In this document: piece after piece, positions 8,125 through 16,841 of the stretch
How the letters are laid out: each line of letters opens with the position of its first letter
How positions within the stretch are numbered: position 1 is the stretch's first letter
From: Armatimonadetes bacterium UBA1398
Lineage (GTDB): Bacteria; Armatimonadota; Zipacnadia; UBA1398
DNA length: 50,375 bases
Assembly: GCA_002305165.1 (NCBI GenBank)
Contig: DBQI01000037.1
Coordinates: 1-50,375, forward strand
Reading direction: 5' to 3'
The notes under the pieces: generated by a model
Seen by the model: the letters and a program-made list of their open reading frames with translations, nothing else
Databases searched by the model: none
What the model was told of the DNA's origin: nothing
Made by a program: the position numbers and the translations under genes

Positions 8125-9707
8125 TCTGTCACAACCTCCCCTTGGTTGGCCTCCGCTCCCGCGTCGGCCTTCTCCATCGTGTCCGTGTCGAGCACCTCGA
8201 TCCCAACGCTGCGGATCACCCGGCCCACCGGCACGAACGCTCGCACGTCGCCCTCAGTGAACTTGATGTGCGTCGCGTCAGCGGGCTGGCGCACTCCTGG
8301 CACCGCCAGAGTGGCGTCGATTGCCACCCACTCCCCGACCCATACCTCGTTCCACGCGTGGAACGCGAAGGCGTCGCCCGCCAACACCTCATCGACATAC
8401 AGCGCCCCTACCGCTATGCGACACGGGATTCCCGCTGCCCGAGCTACCCCGCACATGAGCGCCGCGTAGCTCCGGCAAGCCCCGCGAGGCTCCTCCAGCA
8501 CTTCGAGCGACGAGCGAAGAAGGGGCTCGTTCATGTCCGGCGTCATGGTGTGATCGACCCACTCCGCGATGTCGCAGGCCACGATCCACGGGTCCGTCTC
8601 GTCCCCCGCCAGATCCTCGGCGATCTTCACGAATCGTGGGTCATCGGATTGGATCGTCGCCGTGCTCTCCAGGAAGGGCTGAACCTCCTCGGGCACTCCC
8701 TCACCCAGGGCGGGCCGCACCTCCGGCGGACCCAGGGCGCGGACCGTCAGCGTGCCCTCCAGGCTGCCGTCTGGCGCCTCTCTGATACCCTCATAGCTCT
8801 GGCGCCGATCCTCGATGAGCAGCCGCTCGCGATCGATCCCCGTCACTCTCACCGTCAGCTCCGCGCATGCTCGCGGATTGGGGATCCGGAGCCCCGGGCG
8901 CACGGCAGTGCCCTCGATGAGGTCCGGCAACTCCTCCAGTCCGGACGCTTCGCCCGCCGCGAACTCCGCCGCTCTCTGGGCAGACACGCGCTCCAGCGAA
9001 AGCTCCAGCGCTCCCACGAAGTAGCTCGAACGGACGATGTAGCCGTCGTCGTCCACCCAGTGGGTCGTGGGACCCACCGCTTCCGAGTCGATCTCCAGCC
9101 GCCACGCCTCCATCGTTTGCCCCGAGACCGATATCGGCTCCCGCCCCGCGTTGACCATGCTGACGGGCTGGATTGACAGGCTCATGGGGTCAAAGGCCCA
9201 GAGGGTCGCTGCCTCGTTCGTGGGCATGGCGGCAGGGTCGTAGAGATACTCGGGATCTCGCAGGCTGATCCCCTCGGGGATCTCCACCGAGCCGGAGGTC
9301 TCGTCGTCACCGGATCGGCGCACGTACTCCACACGGTCGGGGTAGTAGATCGCGATCACCTGCTGGCCGGCGCCCTCGGCCGCCCCCATCCCCGACTCCA
9401 GTCGCAGCGGGTCGCCATCGAAGGTGGTGTAACTGAGGGCGCTCTCGCTGACCGTCACACTTGTGCCCATGAGGTTGAGGTGGATGCGGGCGCTGGACTC
9501 GTAGCCCTGCACTCTATGCCCCCCGAGTTCGGTGGGGAAGTACCGCCGGTGTTCGAGGCCCACTGGCTTCGGCGCCTCGCCCTCGACCGACAGGTACACC
9601 AGATAGTGGCCCTCCCACTCGACTGCCGGCTGCGCCCACAACGGGAGAGCCATGAGCGCGCACCAGGCGCACACGAGAAGGGCATGGAGCGATGATCGTG
9701 ATCCCAT
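8121..9707 (-). CDS. Secreted transglutaminase-like protein (paralogue)
   Basis: A 528-residue protein with a classical signal peptide (hydrophobic core LLVCAWCALMALPLW, cleavage after WAQ) rather than a lipobox. Its C-terminal transglutaminase core keeps the triad Cys411 (GACRSYA), His450 (FHAWNEV) and Asp464 (AIDATL). It shares with the next gene the end pattern DATHIKF.EGDV, then a final (I/V)EVL segment, so the two arose by tandem duplication with divergence of the membrane anchor. The start is ATG with AGAGGGG 5 bases upstream. One partner would be free in the periplasm and the other lipid-anchored, which suggests different locations for related activities. Substrate unknown. Confidence 0.83.
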   Translation of the reverse strand: MGSRSSLHALLVCAWCALMALPLWAQPAVEWEGHYLVYLSVEGEAPKPVGLEHRRYFPTELGGHRVQGYESSARIHLNLMGTSVTVSESALSYTTFDGDPLRLESGMGAAEGAGQQVIAIYYPDRVEYVRRSGDDETSGSVEIPEGISLRDPEYLYDPAAMPTNEAATLWAFDPMSLSIQPVSMVNAGREPISVSGQTMEAWRLEIDSEAVGPTTHWVDDDGYIVRSSYFVGALELSLERVSAQRAAEFAAGEASGLEELPDLIEGTAVRPGLRIPNPRACAELTVRVTGIDRERLLIEDRRQSYEGIREAPDGSLEGTLTVRALGPPEVRPALGEGVPEEVQPFLESTATIQSDDPRFVKIAEDLAGDETDPWIVACDIAEWVDHTMTPDMNEPLLRSSLEVLEEPRGACRSYAALMCGVARAAGIPCRIAVGALYVDEVLAGDAFAFHAWNEVWVGEWVAIDATLAVPGVRQPADATHIKFTEGDVRAFVPVGRVIRSVGIEVLDTDTMEKADAGAEANQGEVVTE

Positions 9708-9783
9708 TCGTTCCCCTCTTGATCGAGGCTGTGTTCATGTGTACTACGCGCCAGTTGCCCAATGGTTGCGCGACCGGCGCGGA

Positions 9784-10671
9784 TCACGTAAGGAACCCCT
9801 GCAACCTGAGGTAGCGCATGACTACATCGCGGAAGTCCATATCCGTTGTTACGAGGGTGTAGTTGGCCCGGTGCCGGAAGCACCAATCACGAAGGTCCGC
9901 GTTGTGGGCGCTCACCCGTTCGCGGTAACGGCGCACGGCGGCGGGACTCATCGTGACCTCTCGCTGCTCGCCCGTCTCCGAGTCGAGCAGCAGCAGGTCG
10001 CCCTCCATTCCCGGGTCTACCTCGGCCGTATCCATAACCTGGAGGCAACCAATGTCGAAGCCGCGGCCTACGATGGGCGCCAGGGCGTCCTTGTAGCCTT
10101 CCTGGAACAAGAAGTCCGAGATGACGACGAGCACGCCCTTGCGTCGCGTGGTCACGTTGAACTCCCGCAGGGACCTTCCGAGGTCGCTGGGTCCCATGGG
10201 CTCGCGCGCTGCTAGGAAGTCGAACAGCGGGTAGATACTCGACTTGCCGCGCTTGGGTCCGAAGCGGTGGGTCAGCCGGTGACTGAAGGTGCAGACTTGG
10301 ACGCGGTTCAGGCTCGTGAGCGCGATGTAGGCGAGGGCGGCCGCCAGCCGTTGGCCCGTCTCGAACTTGCTTGGCTGGCCGAAGGACATGGACAGGCTCT
10401 CGTCGAGCAGGATGTAGAGGAACAGATCCTCCTCCTCCTCGAACAGGCGCAAGTAGAGCCGATCCAGCCGCCCGTAGAGGACCCAGTCGATGTACCTGAA
10501 GTCATCTCCGGGCACATACTCGCGATAGTCCGCGAACTCGATGGAGGTGCCCCGCTTGGGCGACCGCTTTTCGCCCTTCAGGGCCCCCTTGAAGGGCCGC
10601 TTGACCGCGATACTGAGTCGCTGGAGGTTGCTCAAGAACTGGCGGTCGAAGATGTCCGTCTTGCGCGCCAC
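9784..10671 (-). CDS. DUF58 domain protein with vWA-like fold
   Basis: A 295-residue DUF58 protein. The family signature appears as SIEFADYREYVPGDDFRYIDW, followed by a von Willebrand A-like half-domain with a MIDAS motif, Asp90-x-Ser92-x-Ser94 (DESLS), and a second acidic strand VVISDFLF. Such proteins are partners of MoxR AAA ATPases and are thought to act in metal-dependent assembly or maturation of other proteins. GTG at 10671 has AAGGAG 5 bases upstream. It lies 20 bases after moxR and upstream of the two transglutaminases, so the four genes probably form one operon. Confidence 0.9.
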   Translation of the reverse strand: MARKTDIFDRQFLSNLQRLSIAVKRPFKGALKGEKRSPKRGTSIEFADYREYVPGDDFRYIDWVLYGRLDRLYLRLFEEEEDLFLYILLDESLSMSFGQPSKFETGQRLAAALAYIALTSLNRVQVCTFSHRLTHRFGPKRGKSSIYPLFDFLAAREPMGPSDLGRSLREFNVTTRRKGVLVVISDFLFQEGYKDALAPIVGRGFDIGCLQVMDTAEVDPGMEGDLLLLDSETGEQREVTMSPAAVRRYRERVSAHNADLRDWCFRHRANYTLVTTDMDFRDVVMRYLRLQGFLT

Positions 10672-10691
10672 GACGACTCCTTCGCCCCGGC

Positions 10692-11750
10692 TCAGCTTGT
10701 CACCGGAGTGGCGGCCGGCAGATCCATATCCATGCTCTCGGGCGGTATCGTGGAGACCGATCCCAGGATCTCGTCGACCAGGCTATCGGTCCTGACCTCG
10801 GCGGCCTCGCCCTCGAAGTTCAGGATCATGCGGTGTCGAAGCGCCGGCTTGGCGACCTGCTGGATGTCCTCGTAGGCCACGTTATACCGACTCGCCATGA
10901 GCGCCCGAACCTTCGCCCCGAGGATGAGCGCCTGGGCCCCGCGTGGCGAGGCTCCCCAGCTCACGTACTGGCGCACCCCGAGCGGCGCCGACTCGTGGTC
11001 CGGGTGGCTTGCGAGCACGACCCGGACCGCGTAATCCAGCACGTGGCGCGCCACGGGCACCGACCGCACCAGCTCACGCATCGCGACGAGCCGCCGATCG
11101 TCGCAGACCTTGTTCAGGCTCGAGACGTCCTGACCCGTCGTCCGCGTCATGATGTCTACCAGCTCCCCGCGGCCGGGGTACTCCACGAGCACTTTGAGCA
11201 TGAAGCGGTCGAGTTGCGCCTCCGGGAGCGGATAGGTGCCCTCCATCTCCAGAGGGTTCTGTGTCGCCAGGACGATGTAGGGCTCCCACACCGCGTGAGT
11301 CACCCCACCCACGGTAACGCTGTGCTCCTGCATCACCTCGAGCATAGCCGACTGGGTCTTGGGCGTTGCTCGGTTGATCTCGTCCGCGAGGATGATGTTG
11401 GCGAAGATCGGACCCGGCTGGAACTCGAAGTACTTCTGCCCCGCCGCATCCTCTACCACTAGGTTGGTGCCCACAATATCCGCGGGCATCAGGTCCGGCG
11501 TGAACTGGATCCGAGAGAAACGCAGATCCAACACCCGGGAAAGGGTCCGGATGAGGAGCGTTTTGCCCAGCCCAGGCACACCCTCAAGGAGAACATGCCC
11601 GTCTGCGAGGAGACACGTGAGGACGGCGTCGATGACCTCTTGCTGGCCGACGATAACCTTGCCGATCTCAGCGCGCATAAGGGCGAAATCACGACGGAAG
11701 TCGCTGGCGGCCGATTCCGATCCCGCGGGCATGGACGTCCCCACTCTCAT
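10692..11750 (-). CDS. MoxR-family AAA+ ATPase
   Basis: A chaperone-like AAA+ ATPase of 352 residues with Walker A GVPGLGKT, Walker B ILADEINR, sensor 1 ATQNP and the C-terminal lid (ASPRGAQALI), all typical of MoxR proteins. It is expected to act as a ring with the DUF58 protein encoded next. The ATG at 11750 has no Shine-Dalgarno sequence and lies only about 8 bases from the predicted transcription start; an in-frame ATG at 11732 with GGGGA upstream is the alternative. The first gene of the moxR-DUF58-transglutaminase operon. Confidence 0.93.
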   Translation of the reverse strand: MRVGTSMPAGSESAASDFRRDFALMRAEIGKVIVGQQEVIDAVLTCLLADGHVLLEGVPGLGKTLLIRTLSRVLDLRFSRIQFTPDLMPADIVGTNLVVEDAAGQKYFEFQPGPIFANIILADEINRATPKTQSAMLEVMQEHSVTVGGVTHAVWEPYIVLATQNPLEMEGTYPLPEAQLDRFMLKVLVEYPGRGELVDIMTRTTGQDVSSLNKVCDDRRLVAMRELVRSVPVARHVLDYAVRVVLASHPDHESAPLGVRQYVSWGASPRGAQALILGAKVRALMASRYNVAYEDIQQVAKPALRHRMILNFEGEAAEVRTDSLVDEILGSVSTIPPESMDMDLPAATPVTS

Positions 11751-11764
11751 CGTGAGATGCCGCG

Positions 11765-11793
11765 ATTATATGCCCCGGGGTCACGGTCTCCAA
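11765..11793 (-). promoter_or_regulatory. Sigma-70 type promoter of moxR
   Basis: On the minus strand TTGGAG (11793-11788) and a perfect TATAAT (11770-11765) are separated by 17 bases. The implied transcription start near 11758 is almost at the annotated moxR ATG (11750), so the mRNA may be close to leaderless or use the ATG at 11732. Confidence 0.6.
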
Positions 11794-11848
11794 CCGGCCA
11801 CCGGGAGCGGCATCGGGCACCCAGCCTCAGCACGCGAGGCGGCGACGC

Positions 11849-12202
11849 CTAACCGCCGTCGTCGTGGCCCGCGTGGTCACCGGCCCCGTCGGGCGCTGGC
11901 GCGCCGCCCGGGGCGCCCTTGGCAGACAGATCGACTGTGGGAGCCGGTGTGGGTACCGCACCGGGCGCGGGCGCGTCCTCGGGGCCAGCGATGGGAGGCG
12001 CTGTTGGGGCGGGGCCAGCATCGTGCCCGCCACCGCCCTGGCTGTGGGTGTGGCTGTGCCCGATCTCCGGCGGCCGTTCCATGTTCTCTCGGAGGGCGTT
12101 CGCCGCCACCCATATGACGAGCCCCGCAAGCACGACGATGACAACGAGGCTGCCCACCAGCGCCTTGGGGTTCTTCCTCACCTTACCGCCGTCGTAATCC
12201 AT
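11849..12202 (-). CDS. Small membrane protein with Pro/Ala/His-rich tail
   Basis: About 117 residues from ATG 12202. A short basic N-terminus (KVRKNPK) precedes one transmembrane helix (ALVGSLVVIVVLAGLVIWVA). The rest is low complexity, rich in Pro, Ala and Gly, with two His clusters, GHSHTHSQGGGGHD and GDHAGHDDGG. The His/Asp groups could bind metal, but no family is recognised. The frame continues to 12238; the ATG at 12202 is preferred because it directly precedes the membrane anchor and GGAGG lies 11 bases upstream. It follows the UPF0182 gene by 66 bases on the same strand and could be cotranscribed with it. Confidence 0.6.
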   Translation of the reverse strand: MDYDGGKVRKNPKALVGSLVVIVVLAGLVIWVAANALRENMERPPEIGHSHTHSQGGGGHDAGPAPTAPPIAGPEDAPAPGAVPTPAPTVDLSAKGAPGGAPAPDGAGDHAGHDDGG

Positions 12203-12268
12203 GGCTCGCTTGCCTCCCTCCGCTATCCAGTGCCACACATCACGTGCTATGTGACAGCCGAACCTGGG

Positions 12269-15200
12269 CTACTGCCCCATCTGCTCGATCAGTTCCTGGA
12301 GTCTGCGGTTCGTCTCCATCTCATCCTGGAGTGCCCGGTTGCGCTCATCGAGCAGCTGCCCCAGGCTCCGAAGCATGGCCTTCGTATCCGCGGGTGTCTC
12401 TCCTTCGATGGAGGGAGCCTGAGTCTCCTCGATGGTCGCCGGCGGCTCCTGGCCCTCGATGTCCGAGGGCTCTGCGAAGGGCTCCGGCTCCGCCACTTCC
12501 TCCGCGGAATCGGGAGACGTGTCCAACTCCAGGCCCTCTAGCTTGCCGAACGCCTGCTCCAGGGCCGCCTCGAAGGACTCGGCCATCACGACGCCGGCTC
12601 TCTTCTCTAGCTCGCCCCCGACCTTGCTGCCGAAGACCACCACAACGCGTTGCAGAGTCGGAATGGCCTCGGCCGATGCCTGAAGGTAGATCGGCTCGAC
12701 CCACAGGATGGTCTGCTTCAGCGGAACCGCGAGCAGGTTGCCGCGTATGACCTGGCTGCCATGGCCGCTCCACAGCGTGAGGGCCTGGGAGATCGCCGGA
12801 TCCTTGTCGATCCGAGACTCGATCTGCATGGGGCCGTAGACCGAGGAGTCCTTGGGGAACCGGTACAGGGTCATCCGTCCTAGCCCGGCCTGAGTGTCCC
12901 AGTAGCCCGAGAGCCACGAGGCCATGTTGGGGCGGCGGTAGCGCGTGATGGGCAGGATCAGCATGAAATCCACCTCCGCGCGGCCCTCGGGCCTCATCAA
13001 CACGAAGTATGGGTCCATGTACTGGCGCTCCCACTGGACGCTGCCGCTCGTGCCGGTCGTCGCCGTGGATGTCGGATCGGGGGGGCTGGACTGGCGGGTG
13101 CCGAAGACCTCCTGGGCCCGCTCCCAGCGGTCCTCCTGCTGGTAGAACACCTCCGGCTCCTCCATGTGGTAGAGGGTCAGGGCGCTGGTCTGCCACAGGA
13201 ACATGTCCCGCGGGTAGCGGAGGTGCTGCAGAACATCCTTGGGCATCTCGGACGCCGGTCGGATCAACCCGGGGAAGATTCGAGCGAATGTCCGTGCGAT
13301 GGGGTCATTCGCATCGACCTGATAGAAAACGACGGTGCCGTCGTACGCGTCAATGACGGCCTTGACCGAGTTGCGGGCGTAGTTGGCGCTCACATAGGGC
13401 TGCAGTTCGTGGAGTGCCGAGTAAGGGTAGCGCTGAGTGTAGGTGTAGGTGTCGACAATCCAACTCAGGCCCCCGCTGCCGTTGATGAAGATGAACGGGT
13501 CCGTATCGTAGGCAATGAAGGGGAAGATCCGGTTAGCCCTCTGGAGGATGTGCCGGTACATGATGAGCTTAGTGTCCGCGTTGACCTCGCTCGAGAGCAG
13601 CAGAACGGGGTCCTTGAACCGGATCGCGAAGGCCAGCTTGCGGAAGAAGCCTCCGATGGGCACCCCGTCTGCACCGTCGTACACGGTCTGCACATTCATG
13701 GAACCCGACGGGTAATCGATCTCGGGGCTTGTGGTGTTCGTCAGGACGTACTCGGGGAAGCCCAGACGCGGTTGCGCCTGCTGCCCTCCCCCACCCGAGG
13801 GCGCCATCATTCCTACCGACGGAGGGGTGGCGTTCGACGCCGTCTGACGGTTGGCCTGGGGCATGCCCGAGCGGCTGGATGTCCCGCCGCCTCCTCGCTC
13901 AGGCAAGCCGTGCTGTCCGAAATACACGGCGGGGCGCTTCAGATCCATAGCTTCCTGGGGAAGTCCCCCGCCGCGCCGCGGTGGAATGCCAGACCACCAG
14001 TAGACGGGCATACCCTCGCCCACGGCCTCGTTGACCGGGCTCATGGCGATCCCATAGCCGTGGGTGTAGCTAATGTGCTCGTTGACCCACGTCTGGGCCT
14101 GGGCTGGCAATCCGTACACGTACAGCTCTCGCGTCCCAAGCGCGACCTGCCGGAGCCGGCCGTTCACCCGGTACCGGTCGAGATCGATGTCCGTGAAGGC
14201 ATAGTAGGGCGCGATCTGCTCCTCCTGCCCATACGCCGTCAGGAGGGGGCGGTGATCCCAGAGCCGTACCGAGTCGACCGTGTCCCGGTTGTCCTCCAGG
14301 TCTTGGGCCGAGAGTTGGTCGACGATGTCGTAGTCCCGGACGTTGATCTGGTCCAGCATGTACGCTTGGCGCGTGAACTTGATGCTGCGCTCGATGAACG
14401 GTTTCTCTGCTGTGAGCTGCCGCGGCCGCACGGTCACGTACTGCAGCACCGCCGGATAGGCTGCCTTGCCGATGATCACGAGACCGATGACGCCCGCCAG
14501 CACATAGCCTGCCCGCGTCACGTCCGTATCCATCCGCGTGAGTACCTGTATGGCGATCGCGGCAAGCATACAGAGCACCGTGGCCACCCGGAGCACGGGC
14601 AGCATCCCATGCACATCGGTGTACGCGGCTCCCCCGAAGAGGTCATGCTGACTCGATACGATGGGGAACTGGGCGAGGTAGTAGGTGATACCCTTCAGGA
14701 CAAGCGTCCCGCTGACCAGGGCGGCGAGGTGTCGGAGCGCGTGGGGGAGCACCCGTACGCTCCGCCGGCCCAGGTAGATCGCTCCCTCGTAGAAGTACAG
14801 AGCCCCCGTCAGGACTGTCACCAGGAGAACCAGGCTTGTGAGGCTCCGGGCAACCCACTCGTAGAGGGGCAGTTTGAAGACGAAGAACCCCACGTCACGG
14901 TTGAAGAGCGGGTCCGCCACGCCGAAGGGCTCCGCGTAGTACCACTGCAGCACGAACATCGCCTTGTGCAGCGAGCCCGCGAGGAAGATCAGGCCGATCA
15001 CTACCGACATGATGAGGATGCCCTTGTCCACATGCTCCTCGACCATGCTCTTGTCGATGTAGTCGTCAGCCTTGCTGCCGATGATGTAAGTGTCGTCCGA
15101 CTCGACCTTGCGGCGAGCGCGTCGAAGGCTCCAGTAGGGAAACAGGAACGCGATGGCGGCGGCAATCGCCGACATCACAACCTGGGTGATGACCAACTTC

Positions 15201-15334
15201 AGGTAGACTCCCAGGTACTGCATCTGCCGGAACCACATGACATCGGTCGCGAAACGTGCGCCATAGTAGACCAGGACGACCACGATGGCCGCTCCGATCA
15301 ACCACTTGCGGATAGGATGATTGGGATGCTCCAT
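12269..15334 (-). CDS. UPF0182 family large membrane protein
   Basis: A 1021-residue integral membrane protein of the UPF0182 (COG1615) family. About seven transmembrane helices fill residues 10-330, starting with KWLIGAAIVVVLVYYGA, and a large extracytoplasmic domain follows. That domain contains conserved-looking motifs such as YTHGYGIAMSPVNEA, PEIDYPSG and QTILWVEPIYLQA. Function is unknown across the family. Two features stand out: a Gly/Ser/Gln-rich insert at about residues 470-522, and a Pro/Glu-rich region before a terminal coiled coil (DERNRALQDEMETNRRLQEL). The family is usually somewhat shorter. The start ATG lacks a clear ribosome-binding site. Confidence 0.9.
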   Translation of the reverse strand: MEHPNHPIRKWLIGAAIVVVLVYYGARFATDVMWFRQMQYLGVYLKLVITQVVMSAIAAAIAFLFPYWSLRRARRKVESDDTYIIGSKADDYIDKSMVEEHVDKGILIMSVVIGLIFLAGSLHKAMFVLQWYYAEPFGVADPLFNRDVGFFVFKLPLYEWVARSLTSLVLLVTVLTGALYFYEGAIYLGRRSVRVLPHALRHLAALVSGTLVLKGITYYLAQFPIVSSQHDLFGGAAYTDVHGMLPVLRVATVLCMLAAIAIQVLTRMDTDVTRAGYVLAGVIGLVIIGKAAYPAVLQYVTVRPRQLTAEKPFIERSIKFTRQAYMLDQINVRDYDIVDQLSAQDLEDNRDTVDSVRLWDHRPLLTAYGQEEQIAPYYAFTDIDLDRYRVNGRLRQVALGTRELYVYGLPAQAQTWVNEHISYTHGYGIAMSPVNEAVGEGMPVYWWSGIPPRRGGGLPQEAMDLKRPAVYFGQHGLPERGGGGTSSRSGMPQANRQTASNATPPSVGMMAPSGGGGQQAQPRLGFPEYVLTNTTSPEIDYPSGSMNVQTVYDGADGVPIGGFFRKLAFAIRFKDPVLLLSSEVNADTKLIMYRHILQRANRIFPFIAYDTDPFIFINGSGGLSWIVDTYTYTQRYPYSALHELQPYVSANYARNSVKAVIDAYDGTVVFYQVDANDPIARTFARIFPGLIRPASEMPKDVLQHLRYPRDMFLWQTSALTLYHMEEPEVFYQQEDRWERAQEVFGTRQSSPPDPTSTATTGTSGSVQWERQYMDPYFVLMRPEGRAEVDFMLILPITRYRRPNMASWLSGYWDTQAGLGRMTLYRFPKDSSVYGPMQIESRIDKDPAISQALTLWSGHGSQVIRGNLLAVPLKQTILWVEPIYLQASAEAIPTLQRVVVVFGSKVGGELEKRAGVVMAESFEAALEQAFGKLEGLELDTSPDSAEEVAEPEPFAEPSDIEGQEPPATIEETQAPSIEGETPADTKAMLRSLGQLLDERNRALQDEMETNRRLQELIEQMGQ

Positions 15335-15370
15335 GGCTCTGTGGTTCTAGGGCGCTAGGGAGTGGGTGCT

Positions 15371-15916
15371 CTACTCTAGGCCTGCGTCCCGAAGGATGGA
15401 GCGGAACTTCCGCATCTCATCCTCCGAGGGCGCCTCCCCGTCGATCTCCGACTCCTCGTCCGCCCCGGTTACCTCCTCAAATAGGTCTTCGTCCTGCTCT
15501 TCCAGGCCACCGGGTGCGGCATAGGCAGCCTCCGCCATAACGCTTTCCGCCACGTAGATGCGGGCGCCAGTCCGAATGGCGATAGCGATGGCATCGCTCG
15601 GCCGAGCATCGATGATCCGCTCACCCGCCGGGGTGGTGACCCCGATCCTTGCGAAGAACGTTCCGTCTTGCAGGTCGTTGATAGTCACGCTGTCGACAAC
15701 GGCCCCCACGGCCTCGAAAGTGCTCGCGAACAGGTCGTGGGTCATGGGACGACCGAAGGACTGGTTGTTCAGGCGGAAAAGGATTGATAGAGCCTCCGGG
15801 ATGCCGATGATGATCTGAAGCACGCGCCCATTCGCCGAATCGGCAAGGATCACCGAACTGCCCTGCGCGCCGGGTTTGATCCCCCAAATGGTCACCTCGA
15901 CCTGGTCCTTGTCCAC
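15371..15916 (-). CDS. Bifunctional nuclease (DUF151/BFN) domain protein
   Basis: A DUF151/BFN-domain protein of 181 residues. The N-terminal 120 residues hold the domain (VEVTIWGIKPG, then GRVLQIIIGIPEA, MTHDLFASTFEAVGA, and RPSDAIAIAIRTGARIYV), followed by an acidic tail. Members have been reported to have nuclease activity, but most are uncharacterised. The open frame reaches a TTG at 15955, but GTG 15916 has GGAGG 4-5 bases upstream and begins just before the domain, so it is the better start and removes an apparent overlap with the neighbouring gene. The C-terminal tail (EEQDEDLFEEVTGADEESE) is strongly acidic. Confidence 0.88.
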   Translation of the reverse strand: MDKDQVEVTIWGIKPGAQGSSVILADSANGRVLQIIIGIPEALSILFRLNNQSFGRPMTHDLFASTFEAVGAVVDSVTINDLQDGTFFARIGVTTPAGERIIDARPSDAIAIAIRTGARIYVAESVMAEAAYAAPGGLEEQDEDLFEEVTGADEESEIDGEAPSEDEMRKFRSILRDAGLE

Positions 15917-15951
15917 CGAACCTCCACTCCCTGGCCGCTCGCCGGCCCGGC

Positions 15952-16761
15952 TCAAACCAGCCGCACGCGGTCGTAGTCGATACCGGCCGCACGCACGGCC
16001 GCCTCCCAGCTCCCGAAGTTCTGGGGCCGAGCGGCCGCCTCCATCATACCTCGGTACCCCAGGCGGCGCATACTGGCGTTGTTCAGCGCCACTCCTTGGG
16101 CATGCAGCTCACGTATCTTCTCCAGGATTCGAGCCCGATTCCAACTCTCGATTCGCCGGATCGAATCGTAGGATAGTCCCGCTGCCCGTATCGCTCGCTC
16201 CCAACTCCCGAAGTAGCGGGGCGAACTCGCCGCCGACACTAGGGCGCCGTGCCGCTGTCTCGCCGATTCGTGACTCAGCGGCTCGCCCCGTCGGTGCAGC
16301 AGCCTGATCCGGCTGATGATCTTCTCCTTGGTCCAGGCCTCGTGCTTCGAGACAGAATCGTATGGCAGCCCTGCCGCCTCCACAGCATCCCGCCAGGATC
16401 CAAACATCCGTTCATCGCTGGCAACCACAACCAGATACTGGTGCTCACGCTTGGCCGATGAATGGCATAGATCGCATCCCTGCCGGTGAAGCTCTCGGAT
16501 GCGCTGAATCACCCGCTCGCGGGTCCACTTCCGCGGCCGATGCGCCTTCCCCGGCGTGTCCACCGACGCTGCCTCCAGGGCGGCACTCCAGCTCCCGAAG
16601 AACTCGGGCTTGTAGGCCGTCGTGACCATGCCGCTCAGACCCCGCTCCGCCATCGCCCGGGTCGTCAGCGGCGCCCCTTCGGCGTGCAGGTCGCGGATCG
16701 CGTCGATGATGGCCTCTTTGGTCCACCGCCGGCGCCGCTTCCCGTTCTGTGGGGTCTCCAT
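15952..16761 (-). CDS. Four-repeat HNH-associated (homing endonuclease associated) repeat protein
   Basis: About 269 residues consisting almost wholly of four repeats of 60-66 residues. Each begins with W(T/N)(K/R)xxII..IR.LH..G and ends with FGSW..A..AA(G/S) and, in most, YDSV or YDRV. The pattern matches the homing endonuclease associated repeat (HNH_repeat), a small helical DNA-binding unit, but no HNH or other nuclease motif is present. The protein is very basic at the N-terminus (KRRRRW). A DNA-binding or regulatory role is inferred. The start is probably ATG 16761; TTG 16767 is the end of the open frame. It may be a domesticated remnant of a homing or defence protein. It is followed by the BFN gene 35 bases on. 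Confidence 0.75.
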   Translation of the reverse strand: METPQNGKRRRRWTKEAIIDAIRDLHAEGAPLTTRAMAERGLSGMVTTAYKPEFFGSWSAALEAASVDTPGKAHRPRKWTRERVIQRIRELHRQGCDLCHSSAKREHQYLVVVASDERMFGSWRDAVEAAGLPYDSVSKHEAWTKEKIISRIRLLHRRGEPLSHESARQRHGALVSAASSPRYFGSWERAIRAAGLSYDSIRRIESWNRARILEKIRELHAQGVALNNASMRRLGYRGMMEAAARPQNFGSWEAAVRAAGIDYDRVRLV

Positions 16762-16841
16762 GGCCAAACCCGCTCACCACACTATACCGACGGGAGTCTA
16801 CCATCATCGCGACAGGAGTGGCAACGGCCCATCCCTCAGCC

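Noticed and set aside
13166..15358. 730-residue open frame on the plus strand
   Set aside because: It is antisense to the UPF0182 gene, lacks any family motif and has the His/Arg/Asp-rich composition of a shadow frame in GC-rich DNA.
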